From contig NZ_KE386878.1 in the NCBI RefSeq assembly GCF_000429305.1, positions 177,036 to 241,035 of the forward strand: a stretch of 64,000 nucleotides of DNA, written 5' to 3'. Every line of letters starts with the position of its first letter. The stretch's first letter is position 1. Under the pieces are notes generated by a model, which was given only the letters and a program-made list of their open reading frames with translations, was not told where the DNA came from and did not search any database. The position numbers and the translations under genes were made by a program. This stretch comes from Desulfovibrio inopinatus DSM 10711 (lineage in GTDB: Bacteria; Desulfobacterota; Desulfovibrionia; Desulfovibrionales; Desulfovibrionaceae). Shown one piece after another: positions 57,469-64,000 of the stretch.

Positions 57469-59976
57469 ATGCTGAAGACCATTGTCAATAAAGTCATCGG
57501 ATCCCGCAACGATCGTTATTTGAAGAGCTTGCGCCCGATGGTCGATGCCATCAATGCGATGGAAGAACAGGTCCAGTCTTTGTCTGATAACGGCATTGCC
57601 GAACGTATTGCCGAATTGCGTCAAACTGTGGCCAATGGCCAGACCCTGGATGCGATTTTACCTGAGACATTTGCGCTGGTCCGGGAAGCGTCCAAACGTG
57701 TTCTCGGCATGCGCCATTATGATGTCCAGCTTGTCGGGGGCATTGTGTTGCACCAAGGCAAGATTGCGGAAATGAAGACCGGTGAAGGGAAAACCCTTGT
57801 GGCAACGCTGCCCGTTGTGCTGAACGCTTTGACGGGGAAGGGGGCGCACCTTGTTACAGTCAACGATTACCTGGCCAAGCGTGACGCCGAATGGATGGGA
57901 CAACTCTATAATTTCCTTGGGTTGCGTGTTGATACTATTGTTCACGGCTTGACGGATGCCGAACGGCAAATTGCGTATGGTAGTGATATCACCTATGGGA
58001 CCAACAATGAGTTCGGCTTTGACTATCTGCGCGACAATATGAAGTTCTATAAGGAACAATTGGTTCAGCGCGATCTGCACTTTGCCATCGTCGACGAAGT
58101 TGACTCCATTCTTATTGACGAAGCCCGAACACCTCTCATCATTTCCGGTCCGTCCGAAGATTCGACGACGCTCTATGGCCGCATCGACACCATCATCCCC
58201 ATGCTCAAGAATGAAGAGCATTTCTCCGTGGATGAAAAAGCAAAGACCGTCATCCTGACCGAGGAGGGGGTTGCTCGGTGTGAAGAAATTTTGCAGATCG
58301 AAAACCTGTACGACCCGGCCAATATCAGCTTGCAGCACCATGTTTTGCAAGCATTGAAAGCCCATCGTCTTTTTCAGTGTGACGTCGATTATATCGTCAA
58401 AGAAGGGCAGGTTGTTATCGTCGATGAATTCACCGGTCGCCTTATGCCGGGGCGGCGTTATAGTGACGGGTTACACCAAGCATTGGAAGCCAAAGAGCAT
58501 GTGAAAGTCGAAGCTGAAAACCAGACATTGGCTTCCATTACGTTCCAGAACTACTTTCGTATGTACGACAAGCTTGGTGGCATGACCGGGACAGCCGATA
58601 CCGAAGCTGTTGAATTCAAACAGATTTATGATCTTGAAGTCATTTCCATTCCGACAAACAAGCCCATGATCCGTAAGGATTTTCCCGACGTTATCTACAA
58701 GAACCAAGACGCAAAGTTCAACGCTATCGCTGCTGATGTGAAAGAACTGTACAAGATCGGTCAGCCTGTTCTTGTCGGGACCGTCTCCATTGAAAAATCG
58801 GAGAAACTCGCCGGCCTGCTCAAGAAGAATGGCGTTCCCCATGAAATCTTGAACGCCAAGCAGCATGAACGTGAAGCGCAGATTGTTGCCGAAGCCGGTC
58901 AGACCAAAAAGGTCACCATTGCGACTAACATGGCTGGTCGTGGTACCGACATTGTCTTGGGCGAAGGGGTTCGAGAGGTGGGAGGTCTGCATATTCTTGG
59001 TACGGAGCGCCATGAATCTCGCCGTATCGACAACCAGTTGCGCGGTCGTTCGGGTCGTCAAGGCGATCCGGGCAGCTCACGGTTCTACCTCGCGCTTGAT
59101 GACGATCTCATGCGACTTTTCGGTTCCGACCGCATTGCCGGCATTATGGATCGATTGGGCATGGAAGACGGGGAACCGATTGAAAACAAGATGGTCTCCA
59201 AAGCCATTGAAAATGCTCAAAAGCGCGTGGAAGGCCACAACTTCGAGATACGCAAACAACTTCTCGATTTCGATGATACCATGAATCAACAGCGCGAAGT
59301 CATCTATACGCAGCGTCGGGAATTCATGGAAGCCGAAGACCTGAAAGAGACTCTTGATGTCTTTATCGAGGATTTACTTGATGATATTTATGCTCCCGTA
59401 TCTGATCCCAAGAATCCGCCGTCACCAGAAGTGATGGATGTTTTTGCTGTACAGATCGAGGATGCTTTTGCCATTCGTATCAATGTGGAAACGGATGGAG
59501 TGCCACCACTCGAAGACTTGCGACAATTTGTTCAGAACCGATTCAGCGAATTGGAGGCGAGTGCAGATGGCCACGTAAACGAAATCATTCGTTTCTTCTT
59601 CATGGAAAGTCTCGACCGGCATTGGAAGGAACATCTGCTTAATATGGACCATTTGCGTGATGGTATCGGTCTGCGGGGATATGGTCAGAAAGACCCAAAA
59701 CAGGAATACAAGCGTGAAGGGTTCGCGTTGTTCCAAGGGCTATTGGAAACCATCAAAGAGTCGTCGGTCAAAGCGCTGTCTCGTGTGCGGATCAAAAACG
59801 AGGTCAAAGAAGAAGAATTTACGCATAAAGACACGACGGAAAACCTTAATTATTCCGCCGATGCTGCAGATGATGCCAAGAAAAAGCCAGTGAAGCGCGA
59901 AGCACCGAAAGTCGGCCGCAATGATCCGTGTCCATGTGGTAGCGGGAAAAAATTCAAGAAATGCTGCGGAGCGTAA
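57469..59976 (+). CDS. secA: Preprotein translocase ATPase SecA
   Basis: SecA pushes preproteins through SecYEG. The 835-residue product from ATG 57469 has AAGGAG upstream; the frame is open to 57349 but unlikely to be used. It begins [20 protein letters not shown]. It carries Walker [15 protein letters not shown], Walker [19 protein letters not shown], and the motif [17 protein letters not shown]. The C-terminal zinc SEC-C motif [17 protein letters not shown] binds SecB and phospholipid. Confidence 0.97.
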   Translation: MLKTIVNKVIGSRNDRYLKSLRPMVDAINAMEEQVQSLSDNGIAERIAELRQTVANGQTLDAILPETFALVREASKRVLGMRHYDVQLVGGIVLHQGKIAEMKTGEGKTLVATLPVVLNALTGKGAHLVTVNDYLAKRDAEWMGQLYNFLGLRVDTIVHGLTDAERQIAYGSDITYGTNNEFGFDYLRDNMKFYKEQLVQRDLHFAIVDEVDSILIDEARTPLIISGPSEDSTTLYGRIDTIIPMLKNEEHFSVDEKAKTVILTEEGVARCEEILQIENLYDPANISLQHHVLQALKAHRLFQCDVDYIVKEGQVVIVDEFTGRLMPGRRYSDGLHQALEAKEHVKVEAENQTLASITFQNYFRMYDKLGGMTGTADTEAVEFKQIYDLEVISIPTNKPMIRKDFPDVIYKNQDAKFNAIAADVKELYKIGQPVLVGTVSIEKSEKLAGLLKKNGVPHEILNAKQHEREAQIVAEAGQTKKVTIATNMAGRGTDIVLGEGVREVGGLHILGTERHESRRIDNQLRGRSGRQGDPGSSRFYLALDDDLMRLFGSDRIAGIMDRLGMEDGEPIENKMVSKAIENAQKRVEGHNFEIRKQLLDFDDTMNQQREVIYTQRREFMEAEDLKETLDVFIEDLLDDIYAPVSDPKNPPSPEVMDVFAVQIEDAFAIRINVETDGVPPLEDLRQFVQNRFSELEASADGHVNEIIRFFFMESLDRHWKEHLLNMDHLRDGIGLRGYGQKDPKQEYKREGFALFQGLLETIKESSVKALSRVRIKNEVKEEEFTHKDTTENLNYSADAADDAKKKPVKREAPKVGRNDPCPCGSGKKFKKCCGA

Positions 59977-60106
59977 CTTGTCCGTCGATGTGAACGTTGC
60001 CGTTTGAACAGCTCGTATTGACGATATGAAGTTGGGTTTGGCAATGTAAATAATTCCCCGTCTTTTGGGACAACCTTTTTGAATGCGAACGGATAGAGGC
60101 AGCATC

Positions 60107-61315
60107 ATGGGAAACAAAGACGATTCGGTTATGGCCGTTCCCCAAGGATACCGGTTCGCCAGTGTGGCCGCCGGCTTTAAATACAAGAACCGGCATGATC
60201 TCGGCGTGATTGTCAGTGACACTGACGCAGTCGCCGCCGCCGTGTTTACGACCAACCGTTTTCAGGCCGCTCCTGTATTGGTCGGCCGCGAATTGATTGA
60301 TAGCGGAAAGCCGCTTCGTGCCGTCATGGTCAATGCTGGATATGCCAATGCCTGTACTGGCGACCTCGGGATTGCCAATTGTCGAGAGTCCATGCGTATT
60401 GCGGCGGATGTTTTCGGACTTGCGGCTGAAGAGGTTTTTCCCATGTCGACCGGCGTCATCGGTCCGCAATTTGACATGAATGTTTGGCGAGAAGGGCTCT
60501 CGAGACTGGGAATCCGTGTAGGTGACATGGGCCCGGTCGATGTGGCCAAAGCTATTATGACGACGGATTCTTTTCCGAAACTCGCATGGGCCGAGGTCAT
60601 GGACGAGGACGGACATGTTGTCCGCATCCTGGGCATGGCCAAAGGTGCCGGTATGATCAGCCCGAACATGGCAACGATGTTGGCAACCGTGATTTGCGAT
60701 GCTGAAGTTGATCCAGATTGGTGGCAAAAGACCATCTCGGCATGTGCGGACAAGAGTTTCAATTGTGTTACGGTAGACGGGGACACCAGCACGAACGATA
60801 CGTTGGTTGCGTTGGCGAACGGCGCGTCAGGTATTCGCTTTACCGATCCTGCTGGTCAGGAAGCGTTGTATGCCGCAGTCAAAGAAGTTTGCCAGGCGCT
60901 GGCCTATATGATTGTGGAAGATGCCGAAGGAGGAACCAAAATCATTCGCGTGCGCGTGGAAGGTGCAACCTCCAACCGCGATGCCGAAAAGGCCGCGCGA
61001 ACCATTGGCAATTCTCCACTGGTGAAGACGGCCATCTTTGGAGCCGATCCCAACTGGGGACGGATTGTGGCTGCCCTTGGCCGTTGTGGAGCCGATTTTG
61101 ATCCGTCCGAAGTCAGTGTGAAAATTGGCGGTATTCCTGTTTTTGAAAACGGAACCCCCGTCGATGTCGATCTCGACAGTCTTTTGGCTCCGCATATGCG
61201 TCGTCAGGAAATCAAAATCGATTGTGTCATCGGGCAAGGTTCTGGACGTTATATGCTGTTGGCCTCAGATCTGACGCATGACTATATCCGCATCAATGCG
61301 GATTATCGCAGTTGA
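60107..61315 (+). CDS. argJ: Bifunctional ornithine acetyltransferase / N-acetylglutamate synthase
   Basis: ArgJ moves acetyl from acetylornithine to glutamate in cyclic arginine synthesis. The 402-residue product from ATG 60107 is favoured over 60083 because GAGGCAGC lies just upstream. It has MAKGAGMISPNMATMLATVI, in which self-cleavage falls between Ala193 and Thr194, the catalytic nucleophile. Other family stretches are VNAGYANACTGDLGI and GPQFDMNVWREGLSRLGIR. It ends ADYRS. A hairpin follows at 61347-61380. Confidence 0.94.
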   Translation: MGNKDDSVMAVPQGYRFASVAAGFKYKNRHDLGVIVSDTDAVAAAVFTTNRFQAAPVLVGRELIDSGKPLRAVMVNAGYANACTGDLGIANCRESMRIAADVFGLAAEEVFPMSTGVIGPQFDMNVWREGLSRLGIRVGDMGPVDVAKAIMTTDSFPKLAWAEVMDEDGHVVRILGMAKGAGMISPNMATMLATVICDAEVDPDWWQKTISACADKSFNCVTVDGDTSTNDTLVALANGASGIRFTDPAGQEALYAAVKEVCQALAYMIVEDAEGGTKIIRVRVEGATSNRDAEKAARTIGNSPLVKTAIFGADPNWGRIVAALGRCGADFDPSEVSVKIGGIPVFENGTPVDVDLDSLLAPHMRRQEIKIDCVIGQGSGRYMLLASDLTHDYIRINADYRS

Positions 61316-61346
61316 CGTCGTTTTATATACGATGAACTTCAGGCAT

Positions 61347-61380
61347 TGGCCACGCCTGGCGTCTATTCTTGGCGTGGTCA
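61347..61380 (+). terminator. Hairpin after argJ, possible terminator
   Basis: TGGCCACGCC (61347-61356) pairs with GGCGTGGTCA (61371-61380), 10 bp including one G-T, around a 14-base loop. It lies 32 bases after the argJ stop. The following sequence (ATGTTTCGGG) is only weakly T-rich. Confidence 0.5.
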
Positions 61381-61398
61381 ATGTTTCGGGATAATGGA

Positions 61399-62040
61399 AT
61401 GAAAAATGAGCATCAATGCACTGCTCCCGATCAGTTTCAAGCACGTGATCGGCTGACTCGTTTGGCCGATTTTATTTTTGAAGCCGGGATGCTGCGCAAA
61501 ACTCCGCGAACCGGATATCAGTTTCTTGGTTCGGGTGCGGAAAACGTTGCCGAGCACAGTTTTCGGACTGCGGTTATTGGATATATACTGGCTGACATGG
61601 CCGGAGCCGATCGGCTCCGTACGATGGAACTTTGTCTGTTTCATGATTTGCACGAAGCTCGTACTGGTGATTTCAACTATGTTGCGAAGCAGTACAATTC
61701 CTGTCGTGAAGGAGCTGCTCTTGCCGATGCTTTGGCGGGGACCGGGTTGGAAGAGCCTGTGCTGGACTCCTGGAAAGAGTTGGAAGACGCTGAGACCTTT
61801 GAAGCCAAACTAGCTCAGGACGCCGATCAAATCGATCTTATTGCTAATCTTAAAGAAGAGCTCGATTTGGGCAACCGCTATGCAGAGAAATGGATTGATT
61901 GCGCACTGAAGCGTCTCAAAACAGATGTCGCTCAGCAGTTAGCGCAACAAATCTCTGTTGTTGATCATACGGACTGGTGGTTTTTGGCCCGCGAACGATC
62001 TTGGTGGGAAAAGAAAAACGGACACGACAAAAGCGAGTAG
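61399..62040 (+). CDS. HD-domain phosphohydrolase (YfbR/HDDC2-like)
   Basis: A 213-residue protein from ATG 61399 (MKNEHQCTAPDQFQARDRLT; upstream Met codons also open). The HD motifs are GAENVAEHSFRTAVIGYILA and CLFHDLHEARTGDFNYVAKQ, matching the 5'-deoxynucleotidase YfbR/HDDC2 pattern. Later QDADQIDLIANLKEEL holds the last metal-binding Asp. It likely cleaves (deoxy)nucleoside monophosphates; the exact substrate is not fixed. Four bases separate it from the next gene. Confidence 0.85.
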   Translation: MKNEHQCTAPDQFQARDRLTRLADFIFEAGMLRKTPRTGYQFLGSGAENVAEHSFRTAVIGYILADMAGADRLRTMELCLFHDLHEARTGDFNYVAKQYNSCREGAALADALAGTGLEEPVLDSWKELEDAETFEAKLAQDADQIDLIANLKEELDLGNRYAEKWIDCALKRLKTDVAQQLAQQISVVDHTDWWFLARERSWWEKKNGHDKSE

Positions 62041-62044
62041 ACAC

Positions 62045-62524
62045 ATGCGCATCGCTGTGATTTCCGACACGCATATGGCCGATCCCGATGCATGGTTTGA
62101 TCAGTTTTATACAAATCACCTCGAACCGGTCGATGCCCTGATTCATTGTGGAGATATTACCGGAAGTGGAATCTATAATTACCTGCAGAATCATCGGCAA
62201 TTTTATGCTGTGGCAGGCAATATGGATGCCTTCGGTATTGGGAGTGAGCTTCCAGCAACACTAACGTTGACATTGTCCGATAAAAAGGTCGGTGTTGCTC
62301 ATGGATTCGGCTATGGGGAACGCAGTAGTTTAGGGTTTTCTGTCGCGGCAGCGTTTGGTGAAGACTATGACCTTATCTTGTATGGTCATACGCATATGCC
62401 AGAAATTGTACGCAAAGGGACGACCACTATTATTAATCCTGGAACACTGCGACAATATAGCGGAACATTCGCGTTGATTGATTTGAGTGACGAGGGAATC
62501 ACCGCTTCCATTGTTTGTGTGTAA
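62045..62524 (+). CDS. YfcE/MJ0936-type metallophosphoesterase
   Basis: A 159-residue calcineurin-like phosphoesterase starting MRIAVISDTHMADPDAWFDQ at ATG 62045, with the first metal ligands Asp8 and His10. It has ALIHCGDITGSGIYNYL, FYAVAGNMDAFGIGSELP and DLILYGHTHMPEIVRKGTT, then NPGTLRQYSGTFALIDL. This is the compact family that acts on phosphodiesters or small phosphates. Four bases after the HD gene, so probably co-transcribed; the upstream open frame is a shadow. Confidence 0.9.
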   Translation: MRIAVISDTHMADPDAWFDQFYTNHLEPVDALIHCGDITGSGIYNYLQNHRQFYAVAGNMDAFGIGSELPATLTLTLSDKKVGVAHGFGYGERSSLGFSVAAAFGEDYDLILYGHTHMPEIVRKGTTTIINPGTLRQYSGTFALIDLSDEGITASIVCV

Positions 62525-62582
62525 AAAATCGTTTTTCTCTTTGTCGTTCCTTGGTATGAGTGCTATTGCTATTGCATCTCTG

Positions 62583-62588
62583 TATAAT
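62583..62588 (+). promoter_or_regulatory. Possible -10 box for the carbonic anhydrase gene
   Basis: A perfect TATAAT 28 bases before the carbonic anhydrase ATG would place a start near 62595, just ahead of the AAGGAGA binding site. No clear -35 hexamer is found at the right distance, so confidence is low. Confidence 0.3.
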
Positions 62589-62615
62589 TTGGACATGAAA
62601 GACAAGGAGAAACCG

Positions 62616-63449
62616 ATGAAGAGATTTCATTCTCAATCTGGTGCTGTGACCTCAAAATTTCTGCATGGGATCATAGTTATCGCTGTTGTCGGTATCAGTC
62701 TGCTGCTGTTGCACGCGAGTATGCCTGATTCGGCTTCGGCCACCAAACCAAGCCCAAAAGAAGTCATTGATATTCTGAAGGTTGGCAACGAACGATTTGT
62801 TTCCGGAACATCTCAACGTCCCCATGCAGACGCTGAACGGTTAGCGCTTGCTGGGAGCGAAGATCAGGGGGACCATGCCATTGCCACCGTATTGACGTGT
62901 TCCGATTCTCGGGTGCCTGTTGAAATTTTGTTTGATGCCGGGGTGATGGATATTTTTGTCATCCGCGTCGCCGGGAATGTTGTTCAAACCGATGAAGCCG
63001 GCTCCATTGAGTATGGCATTGCGCATGTTCATACCCCCGTCATGGTTGTTTTGGGGCATACGCAATGCGGCGCTGTGAAAGCTGTCACGCAAGCGGCTCT
63101 TGGTGAAGGCCATGAGCTTGAGCGAAACATTCCTCCGTTGGTTGCCCCCATTGTTCCTGCCGTCAAAAAAGCTATGCACGATCATCCCGATATGAAAGGC
63201 ATGAGCGTGATCCCTGCTGCAATCGAACAGAATGTCTGGCAGAGCATTCGTGATTTGTTCATGCAAAGTCCCACAGCTCGGATATATCATGCCGAAGGCA
63301 AATCCAAAGTTGTTGGCGCAATTTATGATGTGGCGACAGGCAAGGTACGGTGGCTCCCGGAAGGGAAGGTCGATAGTATTCTCAAAGAGGTCGAAGCCGA
63401 TCCCAACCGTGCCATGAATGCAATGGCCGAAGGCGAACACCACGAGTAG
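62616..63449 (+). CDS. Exported beta-class carbonic anhydrase
   Basis: Interconverts CO2 and bicarbonate with a zinc ion. The 277 residues from ATG 62616 (AAGGAGA at 62603-62609) have an N-terminal signal or anchor: hydrophobic IIVIAVVGISLLLLHA at about 19-34, then SASA. The beta-CA core follows with zinc ligands Cys95, His148 and Cys151, and the Asp97-Arg99 dyad (TCSDSR, LGHTQCG). The Met at 62595 is another possible start. Location is most likely periplasmic, perhaps aiding CO2 handling linked to lactate/formate or bicarbonate metabolism. Confidence 0.92.
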   Translation: MKRFHSQSGAVTSKFLHGIIVIAVVGISLLLLHASMPDSASATKPSPKEVIDILKVGNERFVSGTSQRPHADAERLALAGSEDQGDHAIATVLTCSDSRVPVEILFDAGVMDIFVIRVAGNVVQTDEAGSIEYGIAHVHTPVMVVLGHTQCGAVKAVTQAALGEGHELERNIPPLVAPIVPAVKKAMHDHPDMKGMSVIPAAIEQNVWQSIRDLFMQSPTARIYHAEGKSKVVGAIYDVATGKVRWLPEGKVDSILKEVEADPNRAMNAMAEGEHHE

Positions 63450-63470
63450 TTTTTCCATTTCAATATACAG

Positions 63471-63506
63471 AAATACCAAAGCGTCCAACAGGGCGCTTTG
63501 GTATTT
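63471..63506. terminator. Bidirectional terminator between carbonic anhydrase and pyruvate kinase
   Basis: AAATACCAAAGCG (63471-63483) pairs perfectly with CGCTTTGGTATTT (63494-63506), and the stem extends inward by TCC/GGG to an AACA loop. A/T flanks on both sides make it suitable for terminating both the + strand carbonic anhydrase and the - strand pyruvate kinase. Confidence 0.8.
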
Positions 63507-63528
63507 CTACGACAGTCGAATGTGAAGT

Positions 63529-64000
63529 CTATTTGTAGTAGATTTTAATATTGTTTGTTCCTGGATGCGGCTGACCTGGTGTCGGTTGACCCGCCGTGAG
63601 AATGATCGCCTGATTGCGTTCGAAATCAGGGGTGTCTTCAACAAAGTCTTCCACTCGTTTCATATGTCCACGATTGTCATGCTCAATGAGGTGAGGGGTC
63701 ACGCCCCAACTGAAATTGAGCCCCCGCAAAACCTCCTCGTCTGTTGTAAGTGCGTGAACAGGTTCCTTGGGACGTCGTGAAGACATAAAACGGGCCGTGA
63801 GCCCGCTCGTACTATGACAGACCATGGCCGGACTTTTCATATTTTGAGCAAGGAGGCAGGCGGCATAAGCAAGATATTTCGGAACGTTTTGACCTTCCCC
63901 CGGTGGATAGGGTGTGGGAATACGTTGTAAATAATATCCAATCGCGTGGTCGGCGATATTGTGCATGACTTTAACCGTACCAACAGGGTGACGACCAACC
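63529..64000 (-). CDS. pyk: Pyruvate kinase, C-terminal domain (gene continues beyond window)
   Basis: The visible 156 codons on the - strand match the C-terminal alpha/beta domain of pyruvate kinase. The end of the barrel region VGRHPVGTVKVMHNIADHA is followed by KYLAYAACLLAQNMKSPAMV, TSGLTARFMSSRRPKEPVHA and TDEEVLRGLNFSWGVTPHLI. AIILTAGQPTPGQPHPGTNN completes the domain near the end. The catalytic barrel lies outside the window, so the start is missing. Confidence 0.93.
   Translation of the reverse strand, partial: VGRHPVGTVKVMHNIADHAIGYYLQRIPTPYPPGEGQNVPKYLAYAACLLAQNMKSPAMVCHSTSGLTARFMSSRRPKEPVHALTTDEEVLRGLNFSWGVTPHLIEHDNRGHMKRVEDFVEDTPDFERNQAIILTAGQPTPGQPHPGTNNIKIYYK

Overview
The window reads as a chromosomal segment of a mesophilic, motile, Gram-negative sulfate-reducer-like bacterium, most likely in the Desulfovibrionales (formerly Deltaproteobacteria). 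That placement is inference from gene content: a selenocysteine-containing SelD beside a selenium-type LysR regulator, a MobB fused to an Fe-S domain, a GlcD/GlcF-type oxidase pair, an unusual acetyl-CoA carboxylase cluster, and the order tuf-rpmG-tRNA-Trp-secE-nusG. No mobile element, CRISPR array, rRNA gene or integrase was seen, and no stretch longer than 300 bases lacks a gene. The longest gaps are 54021-54271, 4103-4321 and 12704-12916.

Region 1 (1-31283) is one long run of translation and transcription genes, all on the + strand. It starts in the 3' part of a first tuf, then rpmG, tRNA-Trp, secE, nusG, rplKAJL and rpoBC. Next come the str operon (rpsL, rpsG, fusA, second tuf) and the fused S10/spc/alpha operons (rpsJ through rplQ, with secY and map inside). 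Control signals visible are an L10-leader-type hairpin before rplJ, a strong attenuator hairpin between rplL and rpoB, hairpins around rpoC, a sigma70-like promoter before rpsL and a classic terminator after rplQ.

Region 2 (31303-38554) is accessory metabolism. It holds a LysR regulator plus selD (in-frame UGA with a SECIS-like hairpin), a membrane coiled-coil protein, MobB-FeS, a GAF/histidine-kinase-like protein, an unrecognised protein and a PqqD-like protein. A purine nucleoside phosphorylase follows on the - strand.

Region 3 (38680-45399) is a compact + strand run: motA, motB, a PilZ protein, a divergent biotin carboxylase, a carboxyltransferase fused in alpha-beta order, a degenerate biotinyl-domain protein and a small unknown protein. 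The first four genes overlap or nearly touch, so motor, c-di-GMP sensing and carboxylase genes may share transcripts.

Region 4 (45491-54020) contains ssb, an RNase D-like exonuclease, a - strand pair (SGNH hydrolase, PNPOx-like flavoprotein), a pair of TIGR04283/TIGR04282-type glycosyltransferases, a secreted DUF3859-like protein and a small secreted protein. It ends with a partial PTS (mannose-family IID, HPr, Enzyme I).

Region 5 (54272-64000) has smpB overlapping glcD, then the Fe-S subunit glcF, secA, argJ, an HD-domain phosphohydrolase, a YfcE-like phosphoesterase and an exported beta-carbonic anhydrase. On the - strand the C-terminal part of pyruvate kinase runs off the window end.
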